DNA from: a virus
Direction: 5' to 3' (one strand)
DNA length: 64,000 nt
Virus record (IMG/VR): IMGVR_UViG_3300030060_005952
Location: 1 to 64,000 of that record
A model generated the notes under the pieces. The model did no database searches. It was not told the origin of the DNA and was given only the letters and a program-made list of their open reading frames with translations. The position numbers and the translations under genes were made by a program. Positions within the stretch are counted from its first letter, which is position 1, and each line of letters starts with the position of its first letter. Below are positions 57,901-63,782 of this stretch, one piece after another.

Positions 57901-59630
57901 ATTTCACTGGTATGCTGAACAACGACATAGCTGGCCATCAGGTGCGTTACGCACAAGGAAGAAGGATGTCACGGCCTTTCGGTACACCGTTACGCACGCT
58001 TAGAAACCCTGCCACTGATACGTCAGCTTCTATAACTGTGCAAAGGGACTGGTGGGGCGATAGTGAGCCAAAGGGCATTACAGAGCTATCTGAGGCATCT
58101 CAATACTATTTGGTGGATTGGTGGGGTAACGAGCGTGGAGAGGATGTAAGGCGTGCCCCAGTGCGTGGATTCGGTATCAGACCAGCATGGGACTGTGGTA
58201 ATGCATACAAGATGGGCAGTAATACCCCGTTCGATAGAATCTGGAATGGTGGTAAACCTCTTTTCAATGTCAAAAACGTAATTAATTCCAGTGGAAATGT
58301 AAGTGTTACAGCAGATTTTACCGTTCCTAGATTTGGAGGCACACAAAACGACTCCAATCTAAACGGTAGTAATAATGACCTAGTGGACGTATTCTCCCCT
58401 GTGCATTCACTCAGGGTGGGTTGCATGGGTAATGGAAGGGGTTCTAGATACCCTACTTCCTTCAACGAGTGCATTTTCACTGATGTCTCAGTTACAGATG
58501 AAAAAACTGGTGTAGTTCTCAGTTCCAATACTAGTGAGCCAACTCTTGGCGCTGGTTTTACAAGGCCCCGTAACGATGTACTGCAAGCCGATGAGATAAA
58601 GCGTGGCATAAGCTCAAAGCTATCAATCTCAGAGGATGGGCTTCTCAAGCCAGAGGCTAACGTAGGAGGTAGAACAGACACCATAGTAGGCTCTAGCAAG
58701 CATCTGGAGCCAATAAGCAGGACTAGCCCAAGAATAGGCATAGACGCTCCTTTGTATGACGGATTAGAGGAGAATCATGTAGCCATCACAACAGAGGCAC
58801 ACAGCCTCCACACTGACCGTAACATGGGACAGAGAGTGTCTTTGAGTGCATCACTACAAAGAGATGCCAGAACTGCAGCTAATATAGACATACCAACGTC
58901 TTTCTCTAGGCAGTCTGATGGCTCGTTAGCCTCTGGAATTTTGAGATTCTCACACACAAACTCATTCAGACCGTATGGTGGCTCCTATATTTTGGAAGTC
59001 AGAAGTTATGCTGGTTCTTTTGATGACACTGGTTGGGGTAAGAACAACATTGCCGCCCCTACAAAATCATCTAACCCATATCAAAACGCCACTAGAAAAC
59101 TCACAACAAAACCAAACAACAGAACTGATAAGTCAGTAAAATTCCTAATTAGACCGATAAGACAACTGGATAACAGACATGTGGAAATGTACAGACTGAA
59201 TGATAATTTACACTCTAGCTCACCTCAATACACACTAGGCTATCTGAATTTCACATCTGGCGGCAAGTACGGTTACTTCAATTACGAAGTGGACAATCCA
59301 GCTAGCTCTTCTTTCTATGTGGGCTCATCAAATCCGAATGCCAACGGCCCTTACTACCCAGTTGTCTTGTTCACGAGTGATTACGGGACTGTAAGCTCAC
59401 AGGGCCCTACAATACAAACAAGTGAGCAGTCTTCCTTCGACAACACCGATTTGACAACTGGTGTTGGTAGATTATTGGTTTCTGAGAACACCCTACAGCA
59501 TCACAGGGCTGATTCAGTGAGAGCTGGTGACTTCTCGGTAAAACCAAGATTTTCACAAACTCTTCATCCGAAAGGCCACAAAGGTGATGTAACATTCGGA
59601 ACTGATGACCATAGCGGGGACTCACCATGA
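42999..59630 (+). CDS. 5543-residue giant tail protein with N-terminal LamG domain
   Basis: One uninterrupted frame of 16.6 kb, a quarter of the window. I start it at ATG 42999; ATG 42981 is in frame but lies inside the previous gene. Residues about 10-240 form a concanavalin-like/LamG domain: FFFDGVSDSIVVPQ, ETWLMPDQGGTVLEKSGQYKL, RIELYVNGVLMARK and NLYIGGKGG. The remainder is mostly beta-rich and Asn/Ser/Thr/Gly-rich, without Cys clusters or membrane helices. A domain of about 75 residues occurs twice, near 45024 and near 55232. Several stretches differ in base composition. Such a protein would be a tail fibre, spike or baseplate-anchored adhesin that binds host surface sugars. No enzyme domain was found. 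Possible alternatives: concatenated fibre/tape-measure. Confidence 0.85.
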   Translation: MTVLGRRNHAFFFDGVSDSIVVPQGHFSSIGKTNPEGQEDIRGLLNPEPRGGSESITSGLFNEEITIETWLMPDQGGTVLEKSGQYKLSVGKIQEAAPATFTIELTNGEAVESHTITTGSHNGTRYTGAIYPLSEQNGMFDTKDSGLNRNHRPLLNVVATYRSGRIELYVNGVLMARKILKDKSLKLATSSENLYIGGKGGEYRGVIEAIHITNDFNPDFTARTAPLRRASTMLLYRFEEPITTYDDVYTLASSASSGATSISISTTEAAALATKLTGSSVTSGTITFTSSPYTSGNYKVLQSTSSGVTQHDVAHVPYNLLLKPVGVNDLTQAPTSLPPERVRLQSINVGTGALTVASIHLDYNTASSGQRGLLHDHASGVQFVVIGADLLLDSGTGKPYQPPHYSSKAIDRTGQMVIDEGPLGQHGFVYSSQMAISTDSPNNPYAVTWPTTISTELSIGHSGRHTLNHVDGHHYLRMLPKPNEEIIDMEINGVADKYKALYVDSQQGIAEQLPVNTEVSILRNVGQFTVNRVVSSTTVNTIYNSHQSTGSTANGTRKLIAIGGTNFDFTPFFLKAPIHDKGATLDSTVRTHHLRPSKTSRVAILNVPALSGSDYNMSPYVEIHYNAIDLSGASMATENNVACLMVEKTVPAGDTAIGTGGAATTIYDLIDAQMGTFTDATCDTNHTSGVSDGSTTSVRHITMDSTSSLAVGMEVSGTGIPSGAFVSAINNSTAFTLSQDTTATNTNTTLTFTRVGLTLHAPGGYIDINTDDFAHKQELLNPHSLSGDNSEGFDADLTLDESLTPGSGYTPYASDTNTNTTPSVIEDSTSKTTTHESSFHKLFFDPLPSEKDLVDFSDFQRMDVISSGSNAGEPDVLVTSSNSPIYESFDIIDNVEITTVDSNMRLIIHPSDRARTNQLHYAQDALNTKGTPNEVSIHYMMSRAKVKGVLEEDNVEGRSYTTVECWGLQNNIGSRNISAISSGSPDSNVVKEIEPNAPVVSVTLGGPGQGGVDTKPTFTKSPFSHKPFSTRRAYAVATKEFVYNHSSGAFTINVQPLNNQSSDMKSWGTFGFPKSGRVYFADGSSAKYDSRTLTAFTFSTATAGSGDFITSDGNEFTGILPLLKNIGVTTNSATGVSGTFAFNATLFSEPDFGDESMIDNGTNVNDRMFQSLSDISHDYQLGTQYASTRALVEIPFFSNQFFNNPDSGTFVGPGNAFKIHLDATHTAHTYNPSPVGRRPKGIEPADREANSAYSISIAKGEHVPYSRIVKWDSSNRRIYVEDASKYPAPSASGSFKNLTSVPRYRRAFLSSGEWVVYSAVDTSNNYLTVPANLSYVFSTNFINELRRSERLPLLVGLHDDTATAMASDVYTPSSEFESRGEYYYDQASAMTQGGNVDYGLRQYVSAVSFKSGPETNPHAPRVEPKRAKGEIVGINAERTTTDGGNTYVVSLSEEDFARFPNLGSRNSNTASGGTIGDLLYEAVVDVNGTEYRFHYYGHLDEISGTSSNTAIPNSAIVIAHYEKTGSYFTPSDLIGSEVVLKQRTRRVMYDEYIAAYAGGSFTNNIPPALSTVDPLYRELLNNIYFGAIFSASASGGGGTTLTVTGTNSVNDLFDFNVRKDDKIFYKYADGLGDVRVGFLGTVTEHIADTNALKFEIDTTSLHSTVTTQLAADGGAQIGVLVNDFKDVDAVLNATWLNPYAPGGLRDGDTIWANMSYNNPHAVEGLFAKSRGVYNEGEVWSEFNGGEGTLAASNPRDSIPLENFLIGANALETARNYAQHVNRTIEENYVSLGLSASLAPTVAYVDPYLANEGHARVLLYDVVHDREFIAFQDIHMQVQSSADATHIGWNRHVVENTDTTMTDLAVSLPATNGAAPYAWTTQIDVANGFPSQNRYIRSTQQSKFIESAYAHDLANKQSDDLTGQTVYSDNARRNNYSRLFGKAHGHHVHVGFSINGAASNQSYSFSTPPRTQESVTTLNRAIDRHPLSRKSSRSFIDSLVKFREVSGKSLRDPSTFFDTPDGTRVIPAFLCLKGIRSSSLDLSSHAEANQSSGLRGIKHLPQWTDMDFVRRLTIDAGEIAEKEGVVDVLSGATEIVRKINQYGALNARMAKTVEVFDAGLNVTSTAIVGGGSAHDPAVWWDVNQAFTSTDSGTHMGYLRAHLGREVEDADGNIGHTIVIHSTVPGASGRNFCVWLDNSTSQTTYKPEFLIGHGGRWRNFWALPDEREGENMHPAPMPLDKNGRPFAPITTLKQYIDSDESGEDVVSVADIGTEEKTDFMSISDVISGKNHNSINRDSFDLEGSTSTLVNGLRIGKRAISRINFGGLVATGVPGWAPVAGTWGFGKNGESTYNTRYGSSSTTRTYSSHISANMLDEENIGKGQLYGFRLRDHLGGEHGIRFIYSRRGQVFANTNTKTPDTLQDEICVFFDDRSSSQGGFTVGTSMMGSGDATGRLVSSFTDQSWRGARWNAKPAPEIAVRMSLAFASTSFTATLSAPYDSLSHPDVLGYLGFPLENGVLQMTDAVTSQDDEVGRVVSYERRVGNTFYNVQNAPATSGTDIKLVSPTINWSCLVTDELMSAVTAAAINKEDANSVTFFDCTSMYAADGRTFGEWGVTPDAIQIVAFNTERNVTPLSKLFNAVVAPDLGIQAAHLEFGEIQKAELTAAGVWDFGTSAARTDTEIDAGMRIDCGYIPKTLLEIRTKGVGPNTNTATPVFVDSDNNPVSTVAWRKNLTGESYTSVSGDHIIPKIDNPILQIDRSEFTDSNWATDNQFKTVTNAYHFLIPASTYVSGDASRSIGQKAVVYLDNEKYAVVESVNDSASFASNNSMKWFSDTEVNWPSTRPAQDEFLHLHLERKFAGIRSIGSVFSEPIILFRGGKSSPDHSVPLFFGGGFSGVVMDVNDGSNNDYSQFYTHPYANGPTGTAGIQNANEISTSFAMLDCNAILAFFPGTALLNQHRASALPPFFNKDNVLSTDLDRGGTTYTAGVVKAKAVPLVLRFPHPTARYDDHVNGVDNKTTYLVFGPGQAFPIREETSVSNPKEPHPGRVITTGNSFSKVPLMTKAFHNHINNEDRDYLPPDKTEYLANAAYHWRAMVNWESPAGYPLGRTYKQRPSHGRMYGQMIWDESTFDDRTQPLRHTPFIGFGIAMAADTVFHMDGGFHPGGSWLDDQLTFNPPKNDARISVSGYSKINPTAFRVAGAMLKSIVTGSTTIADKDTDMEYIAVDATRCQNGEELATVLGAAINTFPGKGALKAIGGTHMPSMGNAMRQDRYGWIDIGAATGTYQNSSHPYYIESVATSDRDLLENLPASGWIRGDIDNSATTNAASYACYFMKQIILSGTDFKARFYLAPNRKENASSPDANFLHDNGGVTPSSSKNLYVWSKSGVIRYNNESVSARDHMTQVHFSGIADAVDRTKPVGAVGWHGERYSYLNSLKITTSVTKNTTTTNTTGYAAGLGAYHPFLNFSPYGSASTVMNTYGQLPLIAPLFGSPESTPVIDGGQSATNQKGYIDSIYSNNTFSSYGRSYNYKDAEDAAPNNLFSDPTNYVMSHANTSNTSILPDELQKSQGVYTSAFLVVSYESELALVAKRDRDGTSAVGDWLYLRQEEDISDSGTTIWDDRIHGQDRYTAPANAGPNVEALIADGTAVPVDTIDANWIDDLFPTGGGAYKYMHSAVSSDTNLSNATPDRAKTGDLIHDLDFSPGSFNLQSDEAERNVAEDKYSGTAYTAETGFSNQYWLSDVNGFQTQKKFAAKNFSVENIVWKRMDGGNLSLPTLDARGLGAVPFVTRVKSNTKYLTGEKIYGNVRFSFETTNSAMMPVLQAQEISQPQLSEKNIFNVKNILQIPNEEIQFEEILVVDDAGQEHVIEGGSPLGTIIRTFNLSQFTSQETTTVFDAGLGVFSNVTENKTGPALANSGLKPRLAVQLPNPDSIPGNLVVRSGFDPIQAYQNETFGSGGMQHPGDNSTRLSSFYDTTYGIGQGHPTYEEVGWEHYDPVNEKSKIGDLNVATLKNSYELHDRALFFHVTKMGHSSTHRYPNVYTTGSNSAANDVEAQTLTFVSFSSGVVTVNAAPNVHVWKRTFTDATCDYNNSTSVSIDSTASLVIGMQVSGTGIPTGAIISSISNSTSFELSAATTGGSVTNGTLTFKETRDFGSREENDDRRYMRLYNPTTGESGVATYTGISGSTFTGVKADANFTTLAATSDTMYLVPSFYIPAGSNRFFAARRLRDHAEVSGNSPDMAHTEYITSVTNAYDRYTKPVMTPMPYPRMGHHYVNATQPMLPGHWAHPVYQSLYKKHRAEQNMLRQTMDGKILLDAVKASAENVPTKSDLSIGNSINPMEAEINFSAINAAPSGPSDLHGGAFTLMFETAVKWDGYGVLGSQGDAGTINKAGGHSITLQAASSYTLANHFPDPAEVGAYQIVIQPNLFSNQLGGADDTTYALTAQQVNTVIGIKHDESNTGAMTLVLARSTEADVRGCEVMINEMMLDINPDFGSQFTNIPKLLLYNPYGVNLNESPSFSRRGFPYSPMFSDSTPGVTLNVPWWSVLFADIASDDLSNDEGFRGLAQSAPHNYYSHSRSTYGSIGNTLTMQGYPTIYPDIYSHILQNTSNIPTCIVQSFNTSTRKITVDNASSFPSLPRFGKHLQYTGKDGKTYSAPYTSRSGFSASEINIPTIFTLPSTATSTNFLNNIFDGAEITLSSTYNTISENTYAKDRTKSIFATNLDDIKLGTRDTNNLNPPDAFLCLWHENLGRPYTIFSESTSRAWNAEPVDADRYNALPEHYETIHYHSATYAMSLGPFSLKVKAQKTGDATGGVHTVDTNNDAGGASGSEFGSVLYNRYWPCGSRGGPQASSLEEYTIASASWSKPGDYDQMGLNWTDADDDGSYSVSSGISSSTSSTKRRAFGYRIAVRQAYNRPRWGLLPARAVYEGTASGSAFNTTNYDSGPIIQMESHGSIPLTYTGILERSTNFTGMLNNDIAGHQVRYAQGRRMSRPFGTPLRTLRNPATDTSASITVQRDWWGDSEPKGITELSEASQYYLVDWWGNERGEDVRRAPVRGFGIRPAWDCGNAYKMGSNTPFDRIWNGGKPLFNVKNVINSSGNVSVTADFTVPRFGGTQNDSNLNGSNNDLVDVFSPVHSLRVGCMGNGRGSRYPTSFNECIFTDVSVTDEKTGVVLSSNTSEPTLGAGFTRPRNDVLQADEIKRGISSKLSISEDGLLKPEANVGGRTDTIVGSSKHLEPISRTSPRIGIDAPLYDGLEENHVAITTEAHSLHTDRNMGQRVSLSASLQRDARTAANIDIPTSFSRQSDGSLASGILRFSHTNSFRPYGGSYILEVRSYAGSFDDTGWGKNNIAAPTKSSNPYQNATRKLTTKPNNRTDKSVKFLIRPIRQLDNRHVEMYRLNDNLHSSSPQYTLGYLNFTSGGKYGYFNYEVDNPASSSFYVGSSNPNANGPYYPVVLFTSDYGTVSSQGPTIQTSEQSSFDNTDLTTGVGRLLVSENTLQHHRADSVRAGDFSVKPRFSQTLHPKGHKGDVTFGTDDHSGDSP
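45024..45258 (+). repeat. First copy of an internal repeated domain
   Basis: Encodes FTDATCDTNHTSG ... SSLAVGMEVSGTGIPSGAFVSAINNSTAFTLSQDTTA in the giant protein. A second, diverged copy lies near 55232-55435. The S-G-T-G-I-P-x-G-A-x-x-S-x-I-x-N-S-T-x-F-x-L-S core is typical of a small beta domain repeated in marine virus structural proteins. Confidence 0.75.
55232..55435 (+). repeat. Second copy of the internal repeated domain
   Basis: Encodes FTDATCDYNNSTS ... ASLVIGMQVSGTGIPTGAIISSISNSTSFELSAATTGG. It matches the copy at 45024-45258 in FTDATCD, SGTGIP, and the S-I-x-N-S-T-x-F-x-L-S core, 10 kb away in the same reading frame. Confidence 0.75.
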
Positions 59631-61021
59631 GGATACAATCGACCAAGGGTGCTTTTTCCGAATCGCTTACTGAGGTTATGGTAGATGTTAGAAAACCAGT
59701 CTTTGTTGACAACGCTCTGCACTACGGAAAATACGAGTCCCAACAATCTGAAAAACCAAAAGTCACAATCTCCACAACTTCCTACAGAGTATCAAAAGAA
59801 GGCAGTTACAGGATAGAGGAAGAGGAGTCCTCCTTGCTTGTGTCACACACAAAAACTCCGGGTCACACTTTTGAAGATAATATTTTTACGCCATACGGAA
59901 ATGACTCTTCATCAGAAATTTTGTATGATGCTAATGATAATAAAAAACGTCTTTTAAGACAAAAAATAGAGGTTTTGGATAAAAAAATAAGAGTTCACTT
60001 GCCAAATATGAAAAATGAAAATCTGTCAACATTTGGTTTTTCTGATGAGGTGAAAATGGGTCAGCCAATAAACGTAGGATTTAGAACAACTGATTTGGCT
60101 TTGGAAATCGGCAAGGAAATAGACGGCACAGTAACGTCTTTTTCAATAGGGGAACCTTTGTCCGTGGCTAACGCAACAACACAGAGGCAAAAACACAGCA
60201 AGACTTTCTTCGCTCATAATTTCAATAATGCCAGCCTGATGACAGCTCTCACAACTTTGGGAAGAAGGGATAATAGAATCTTAGATTACGACATGCATGG
60301 TAACTTAATGTTCATACCTTTCAACTATTCTAGAAAACCACATTTCCTATCAGCGAGTTTGAGAACGGACAGTGAAAATACCAACACAGTGGATGATAGT
60401 GCGAACAGAGTTACAGTGGTAGGTCGTCAAATTGCCTTGAATGACAACTCTTCTGTTACTCTCAATGACGCCACTCAACAAGGCAGGTTTAATATCGAAA
60501 TTGCAGAGGAGCCCATGCCACATTTTGATAATTCTATAATGTCAGAACAGGAGTCAAGGTCCGTAGCAAGACAGATGCTCAAGGCAAACAGACTCCTAGC
60601 AACGAGAATGGAAACAAAGGGACATCCAAAATCTTGGTTCATAAGACCGGGAGAGATTGTTAATTACGGCAACAGAAAATACGTCGTCATGTCAGCTAGC
60701 CACATGTTAGCCTCACAACTAAGCGATTTTACTTTCCTTACGCTAGAATCGGGTGCTGACACAGCAATCAGGTCCGTGTTTGAGGATGAAGCGATAGCCG
60801 AAGAGATAACCAGCGATGACCTAAATGAGCAAATAAAGCAAGTTGATTACGGTTTCTTTGATGAAATTGATATAAAGACCACCCTTCTCCTCACTGTGAC
60901 AGATGTTAGCGGTACACCCCTTCTAATAGGCCGTAACGCTAACAGAGTCAGTATAGGCGGTAGTGCAAAAACGATTGGACTCGGTAAAAAAGAAGCAGAT
61001 GAGAGGTTTTTGGTGTTCTAA
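59627..61021 (+). CDS. Baseplate hub-like protein
   Basis: 464 residues, overlapping the giant gene's stop (ATGA). N-terminal 120 residues are beta-rich and charged with an A/T-rich coding stretch. The C-terminal half has FAHNFNNASLMTALTTLG, NRVTVVGRQIAL, RSVARQMLKANRLLATRMETKG, and FIRPGEIVNYGNRKYVVMSASH, resembling the gpD/late-control or gp27-type tail hub (helix with A-x-x-x-L-x-A-N-R-x-x followed by P-G-x-x-V). It would sit at the tail tip. The family match is by pattern; other tail-tip proteins remain possible. Confidence 0.65.
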   Translation: MRIQSTKGAFSESLTEVMVDVRKPVFVDNALHYGKYESQQSEKPKVTISTTSYRVSKEGSYRIEEEESSLLVSHTKTPGHTFEDNIFTPYGNDSSSEILYDANDNKKRLLRQKIEVLDKKIRVHLPNMKNENLSTFGFSDEVKMGQPINVGFRTTDLALEIGKEIDGTVTSFSIGEPLSVANATTQRQKHSKTFFAHNFNNASLMTALTTLGRRDNRILDYDMHGNLMFIPFNYSRKPHFLSASLRTDSENTNTVDDSANRVTVVGRQIALNDNSSVTLNDATQQGRFNIEIAEEPMPHFDNSIMSEQESRSVARQMLKANRLLATRMETKGHPKSWFIRPGEIVNYGNRKYVVMSASHMLASQLSDFTFLTLESGADTAIRSVFEDEAIAEEITSDDLNEQIKQVDYGFFDEIDIKTTLLLTVTDVSGTPLLIGRNANRVSIGGSAKTIGLGKKEADERFLVF

Positions 61022-61368
61022 TGGCAGTTAATGATTATTTGAAGAGGCTCTTGGTAGAGACTATCGCCAATAACATAAACGAAGTCAAGGTAGGCTTTGA
61101 TGGTACACCTGCAACTAGCAGTGATGGTTCACCCGGAAAACCAGCCCCTGTGACTCTCACCCCTACCGTCAAGATACTCGATAGCAATAGCCTGTTAGTT
61201 GAGGCCACACTACCCACAACAGAAAGCTATGATGAAACCATTAAGGAAGTCTATATTCAGATGAGGGACACCAGTGGTTTCACACCAGTAAGCAGACACG
61301 TCTTCGCTCCAATTCTCAAAACAACTGAGAATGAGATAAAAATCCAATTATTGATAGAGGTGAAATAA
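61021..61368 (+). CDS. Small tail/baseplate protein
   Basis: 115 residues, TAATG-coupled to the hub-like gene. N-terminal helix YLKRLLVETIANNINEVKVGFDGT followed by beta strands (PVTLTPTVKILDSNSLLVEATLPT, IYIQMRDTSGFTPVSRHVFAPI) and a final strand. Resembles small baseplate or tail-collar proteins by shape. The VGFDGTPAT peptide echoes DGTP motifs elsewhere in the window. Family not recognised. Confidence 0.65.
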   Translation: MAVNDYLKRLLVETIANNINEVKVGFDGTPATSSDGSPGKPAPVTLTPTVKILDSNSLLVEATLPTTESYDETIKEVYIQMRDTSGFTPVSRHVFAPILKTTENEIKIQLLIEVK

Positions 61369-63779
61369 TGTCAAATCCGTTGAAAACACACACAGACAAC
61401 TTGCAGGATGGGGGATTCATATTCTCCTCATCACTGACTAACATGCTAGAAGCAGCTCATGGAAACGGCGTTTTCATGCTAGAGGACTATGCAACTGGCT
61501 CTGGTATCAGAAACACCCCTGCCTCCTTATCAGGTGCAGTGTCGAAAGTTGATGCAAGCACAATCAGAATAAAAGGAGGATTCGCTGTAATAGACGGCTT
61601 ACTAGTCGATTTTGCTGGCGGATATTCATCGAACGCACCAGCAGACACATTCAATGTCGATTTGGACAATTCAAGTTACGGTTCTGCTCTAACTAGTGGA
61701 CAGTCCGTTATTTTCGTGGTTTATGTCACAACCGACAATTCTACGGGCGTAAAGAGAATAGGGATAGAGAGAAGCAGCGCTACTTCCAGTTTCCCAGTAA
61801 CACCAAGTTCGTTCTTGAACGAGGGAGGCGCACTCGACGTTGACCAAACTGTGGTGCTAGCTTTGGTCAAAGCCGATTATGCTAGTAACAGCACAACGAT
61901 GGACATAGACATTCAGACAATCTACGATGTCAGGACCTTCATCAGACCTTCCCCAATCTATCTCGGTAGGATGTCCACTGGCGCAGTTGGCGCCACAGTG
62001 AGTGATTCCAACAGAATCAACGAGCATCAGGATTTGGATGGTATGCAGGGCGGTGGCACTGAAAACGGGGCATTTACAGCTTCAGATTTAGGAGCCCTCT
62101 GGATGAGCAGTGACCCTGCTGGCGAAGATGTCCTGTTTTTCTCAGGCACTCAGGGTGGTTCTAGGAGAACCCATAGGCTTGGACCCAACAAGGCCCTAGT
62201 CTCTAGTCCTAGCAGTGATTTGACGTTTGAGTACGATGGTTACAACTTCTTCATACTCACTCCAAGCGGTGCAATAACTCTGACTCCTGATACGAGTGAC
62301 TCGCCATTCCCGCCCGGACACGTTGTTTATGTCAGCAATCTGCACTCCAGTAACGCAATAACATTTGAGAATGGCTCCAATGACATAACGATAAACGGCA
62401 ACTCAGGTGCTGTGATAGTCTACAACGGCACTGCTTGGTACACCGCTTTCTCCTCTACATCAGCATCCACGGCGGCATCAGGGGCTTCTGGACTTGTACA
62501 ACTCAGTGATGGGTCTAGCGGTTTCACTTCCGATACTGACCTCTCATTCACTACAGGTACTAACACTTTGAATGTCGGTGGACCTATCATTATGTCCGGC
62601 TCGCTCTTCAAAGCGCCAACTGGTCTTGAGTTCACACCAACCTCCAGCAATCCCGGCACTGCCGCCAATACACTGTGGAAGGACAGTGGCACTGGCAATT
62701 ATCTGAAATTAAACGCTGATGCTGTTCTGACTGCTGGAAATTTTGCGACTTTGTTTGCCACAAGCGCAGTAGGAATACACTCCCTAACTGCAGCCTCAAT
62801 AGCATCTGGAGATTTCCTCGCTATAGCTGACGCAAACGATTCTAATACCACAAGAAAGGAATCAATAGACGATATTGCTACGCTATTCGCTGGCACAGGA
62901 TTGACTGCATCTAGCGCTGTAATAGGCATTGATGCGGCACAACCCACCATTACATCGATAGGACCAAGCGATGCAGCAGTTACGGTAGGACAGAATCTAA
63001 TTGTAACGGGTAATCTGACTGTTAGCGGTAGCACAACCACAATCTCAAGCACCACTATCACTGTGGATGACAAGCATGTGGAACTCAACGCAGTCGATAG
63101 CCCAAGTGATGCTAACGCTGACGGTGGTGGCCTCATCCTCAAGTCGGCAAGCGATAGAAGCATTGTATGGAGCAATGCCAATGATGCTTGGACTTTCAAT
63201 CAAAACATATACCCCAGCGCAGACAGTAGCTTCAACATAGGCGCAGATGCCACACGTTTCACCGCTGGTTACTTTGACACTGTGTACGGTGCTGGAAACT
63301 TCTCAACGATAACAGGCTCAGGCGATGTGGCAATAGACACTGACACACTAAAGGTCGATGTGGGCAACGACAGAGTTGGTATCAACCAAGGAACACCATT
63401 GGCCCCACTACAGATAGCCAACTTGGGCTTTGGTGAGGTCACAGGTACTTTGTCTAGTAGCGACAACAATGGTAGCAACGTAATCACAATGGCTCTATTT
63501 TCCGTATCTCAATTCCGTTCAGCCAAGCTTCTGATAGAAGTCGATGGTGAGGATGGCTCAGGCAATAGAGTGCTTGAGGCAGCAGAAGCAGTGGTCACCC
63601 ACGATGGTTCTGCTGGTAGAATAACAACATACGGCGTTGTACAATCGAACGCCAGCGAAACACTCCAAGCGGCCTATAGCGTCACTGTATCTAGCGGTAA
63701 CCTTAATTTAGTTATCACACCAGAGATAAACAGTGTTCAGTACGATGCGAGAGTCACTTGGCAAGGGATGGTGGCATAG
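61368..63779 (+). CDS. Tail fibre protein
   Basis: 803 residues after GAGGTGA. Repetitive, Ser/Thr/Gly/Asn-rich and beta in character. It contains the features of marine virus fibres: VQLSDGSSGFTSDTDLSFTTGTNTLNVGG, SSTTITVDDKHVELNAVDSPSDANADGGGLILKSASD, WSNANDAWTFNQNIYPSADSSFNIGADATRFTAGYFDTVYG and DVGNDRVGINQGTPLAPLQI. These repeated strand units build trimeric fibres. C-terminus (about 700-803) is a folded head, perhaps for receptor contact. Adjacent to a second fibre-like gene at the right edge. Role: host recognition. Confidence 0.82.
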   Translation: MSNPLKTHTDNLQDGGFIFSSSLTNMLEAAHGNGVFMLEDYATGSGIRNTPASLSGAVSKVDASTIRIKGGFAVIDGLLVDFAGGYSSNAPADTFNVDLDNSSYGSALTSGQSVIFVVYVTTDNSTGVKRIGIERSSATSSFPVTPSSFLNEGGALDVDQTVVLALVKADYASNSTTMDIDIQTIYDVRTFIRPSPIYLGRMSTGAVGATVSDSNRINEHQDLDGMQGGGTENGAFTASDLGALWMSSDPAGEDVLFFSGTQGGSRRTHRLGPNKALVSSPSSDLTFEYDGYNFFILTPSGAITLTPDTSDSPFPPGHVVYVSNLHSSNAITFENGSNDITINGNSGAVIVYNGTAWYTAFSSTSASTAASGASGLVQLSDGSSGFTSDTDLSFTTGTNTLNVGGPIIMSGSLFKAPTGLEFTPTSSNPGTAANTLWKDSGTGNYLKLNADAVLTAGNFATLFATSAVGIHSLTAASIASGDFLAIADANDSNTTRKESIDDIATLFAGTGLTASSAVIGIDAAQPTITSIGPSDAAVTVGQNLIVTGNLTVSGSTTTISSTTITVDDKHVELNAVDSPSDANADGGGLILKSASDRSIVWSNANDAWTFNQNIYPSADSSFNIGADATRFTAGYFDTVYGAGNFSTITGSGDVAIDTDTLKVDVGNDRVGINQGTPLAPLQIANLGFGEVTGTLSSSDNNGSNVITMALFSVSQFRSAKLLIEVDGEDGSGNRVLEAAEAVVTHDGSAGRITTYGVVQSNASETLQAAYSVTVSSGNLNLVITPEINSVQYDARVTWQGMVA

Positions 63780-63782
63780 TAG

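Noticed and set aside
42999-59630. Two or more separate genes joined by a missed stop
   Set aside because: The frame stays open for 16.6 kb with consistent Asn/Ser/Thr-rich beta character; internal starts with good ribosome sites were not apparent.
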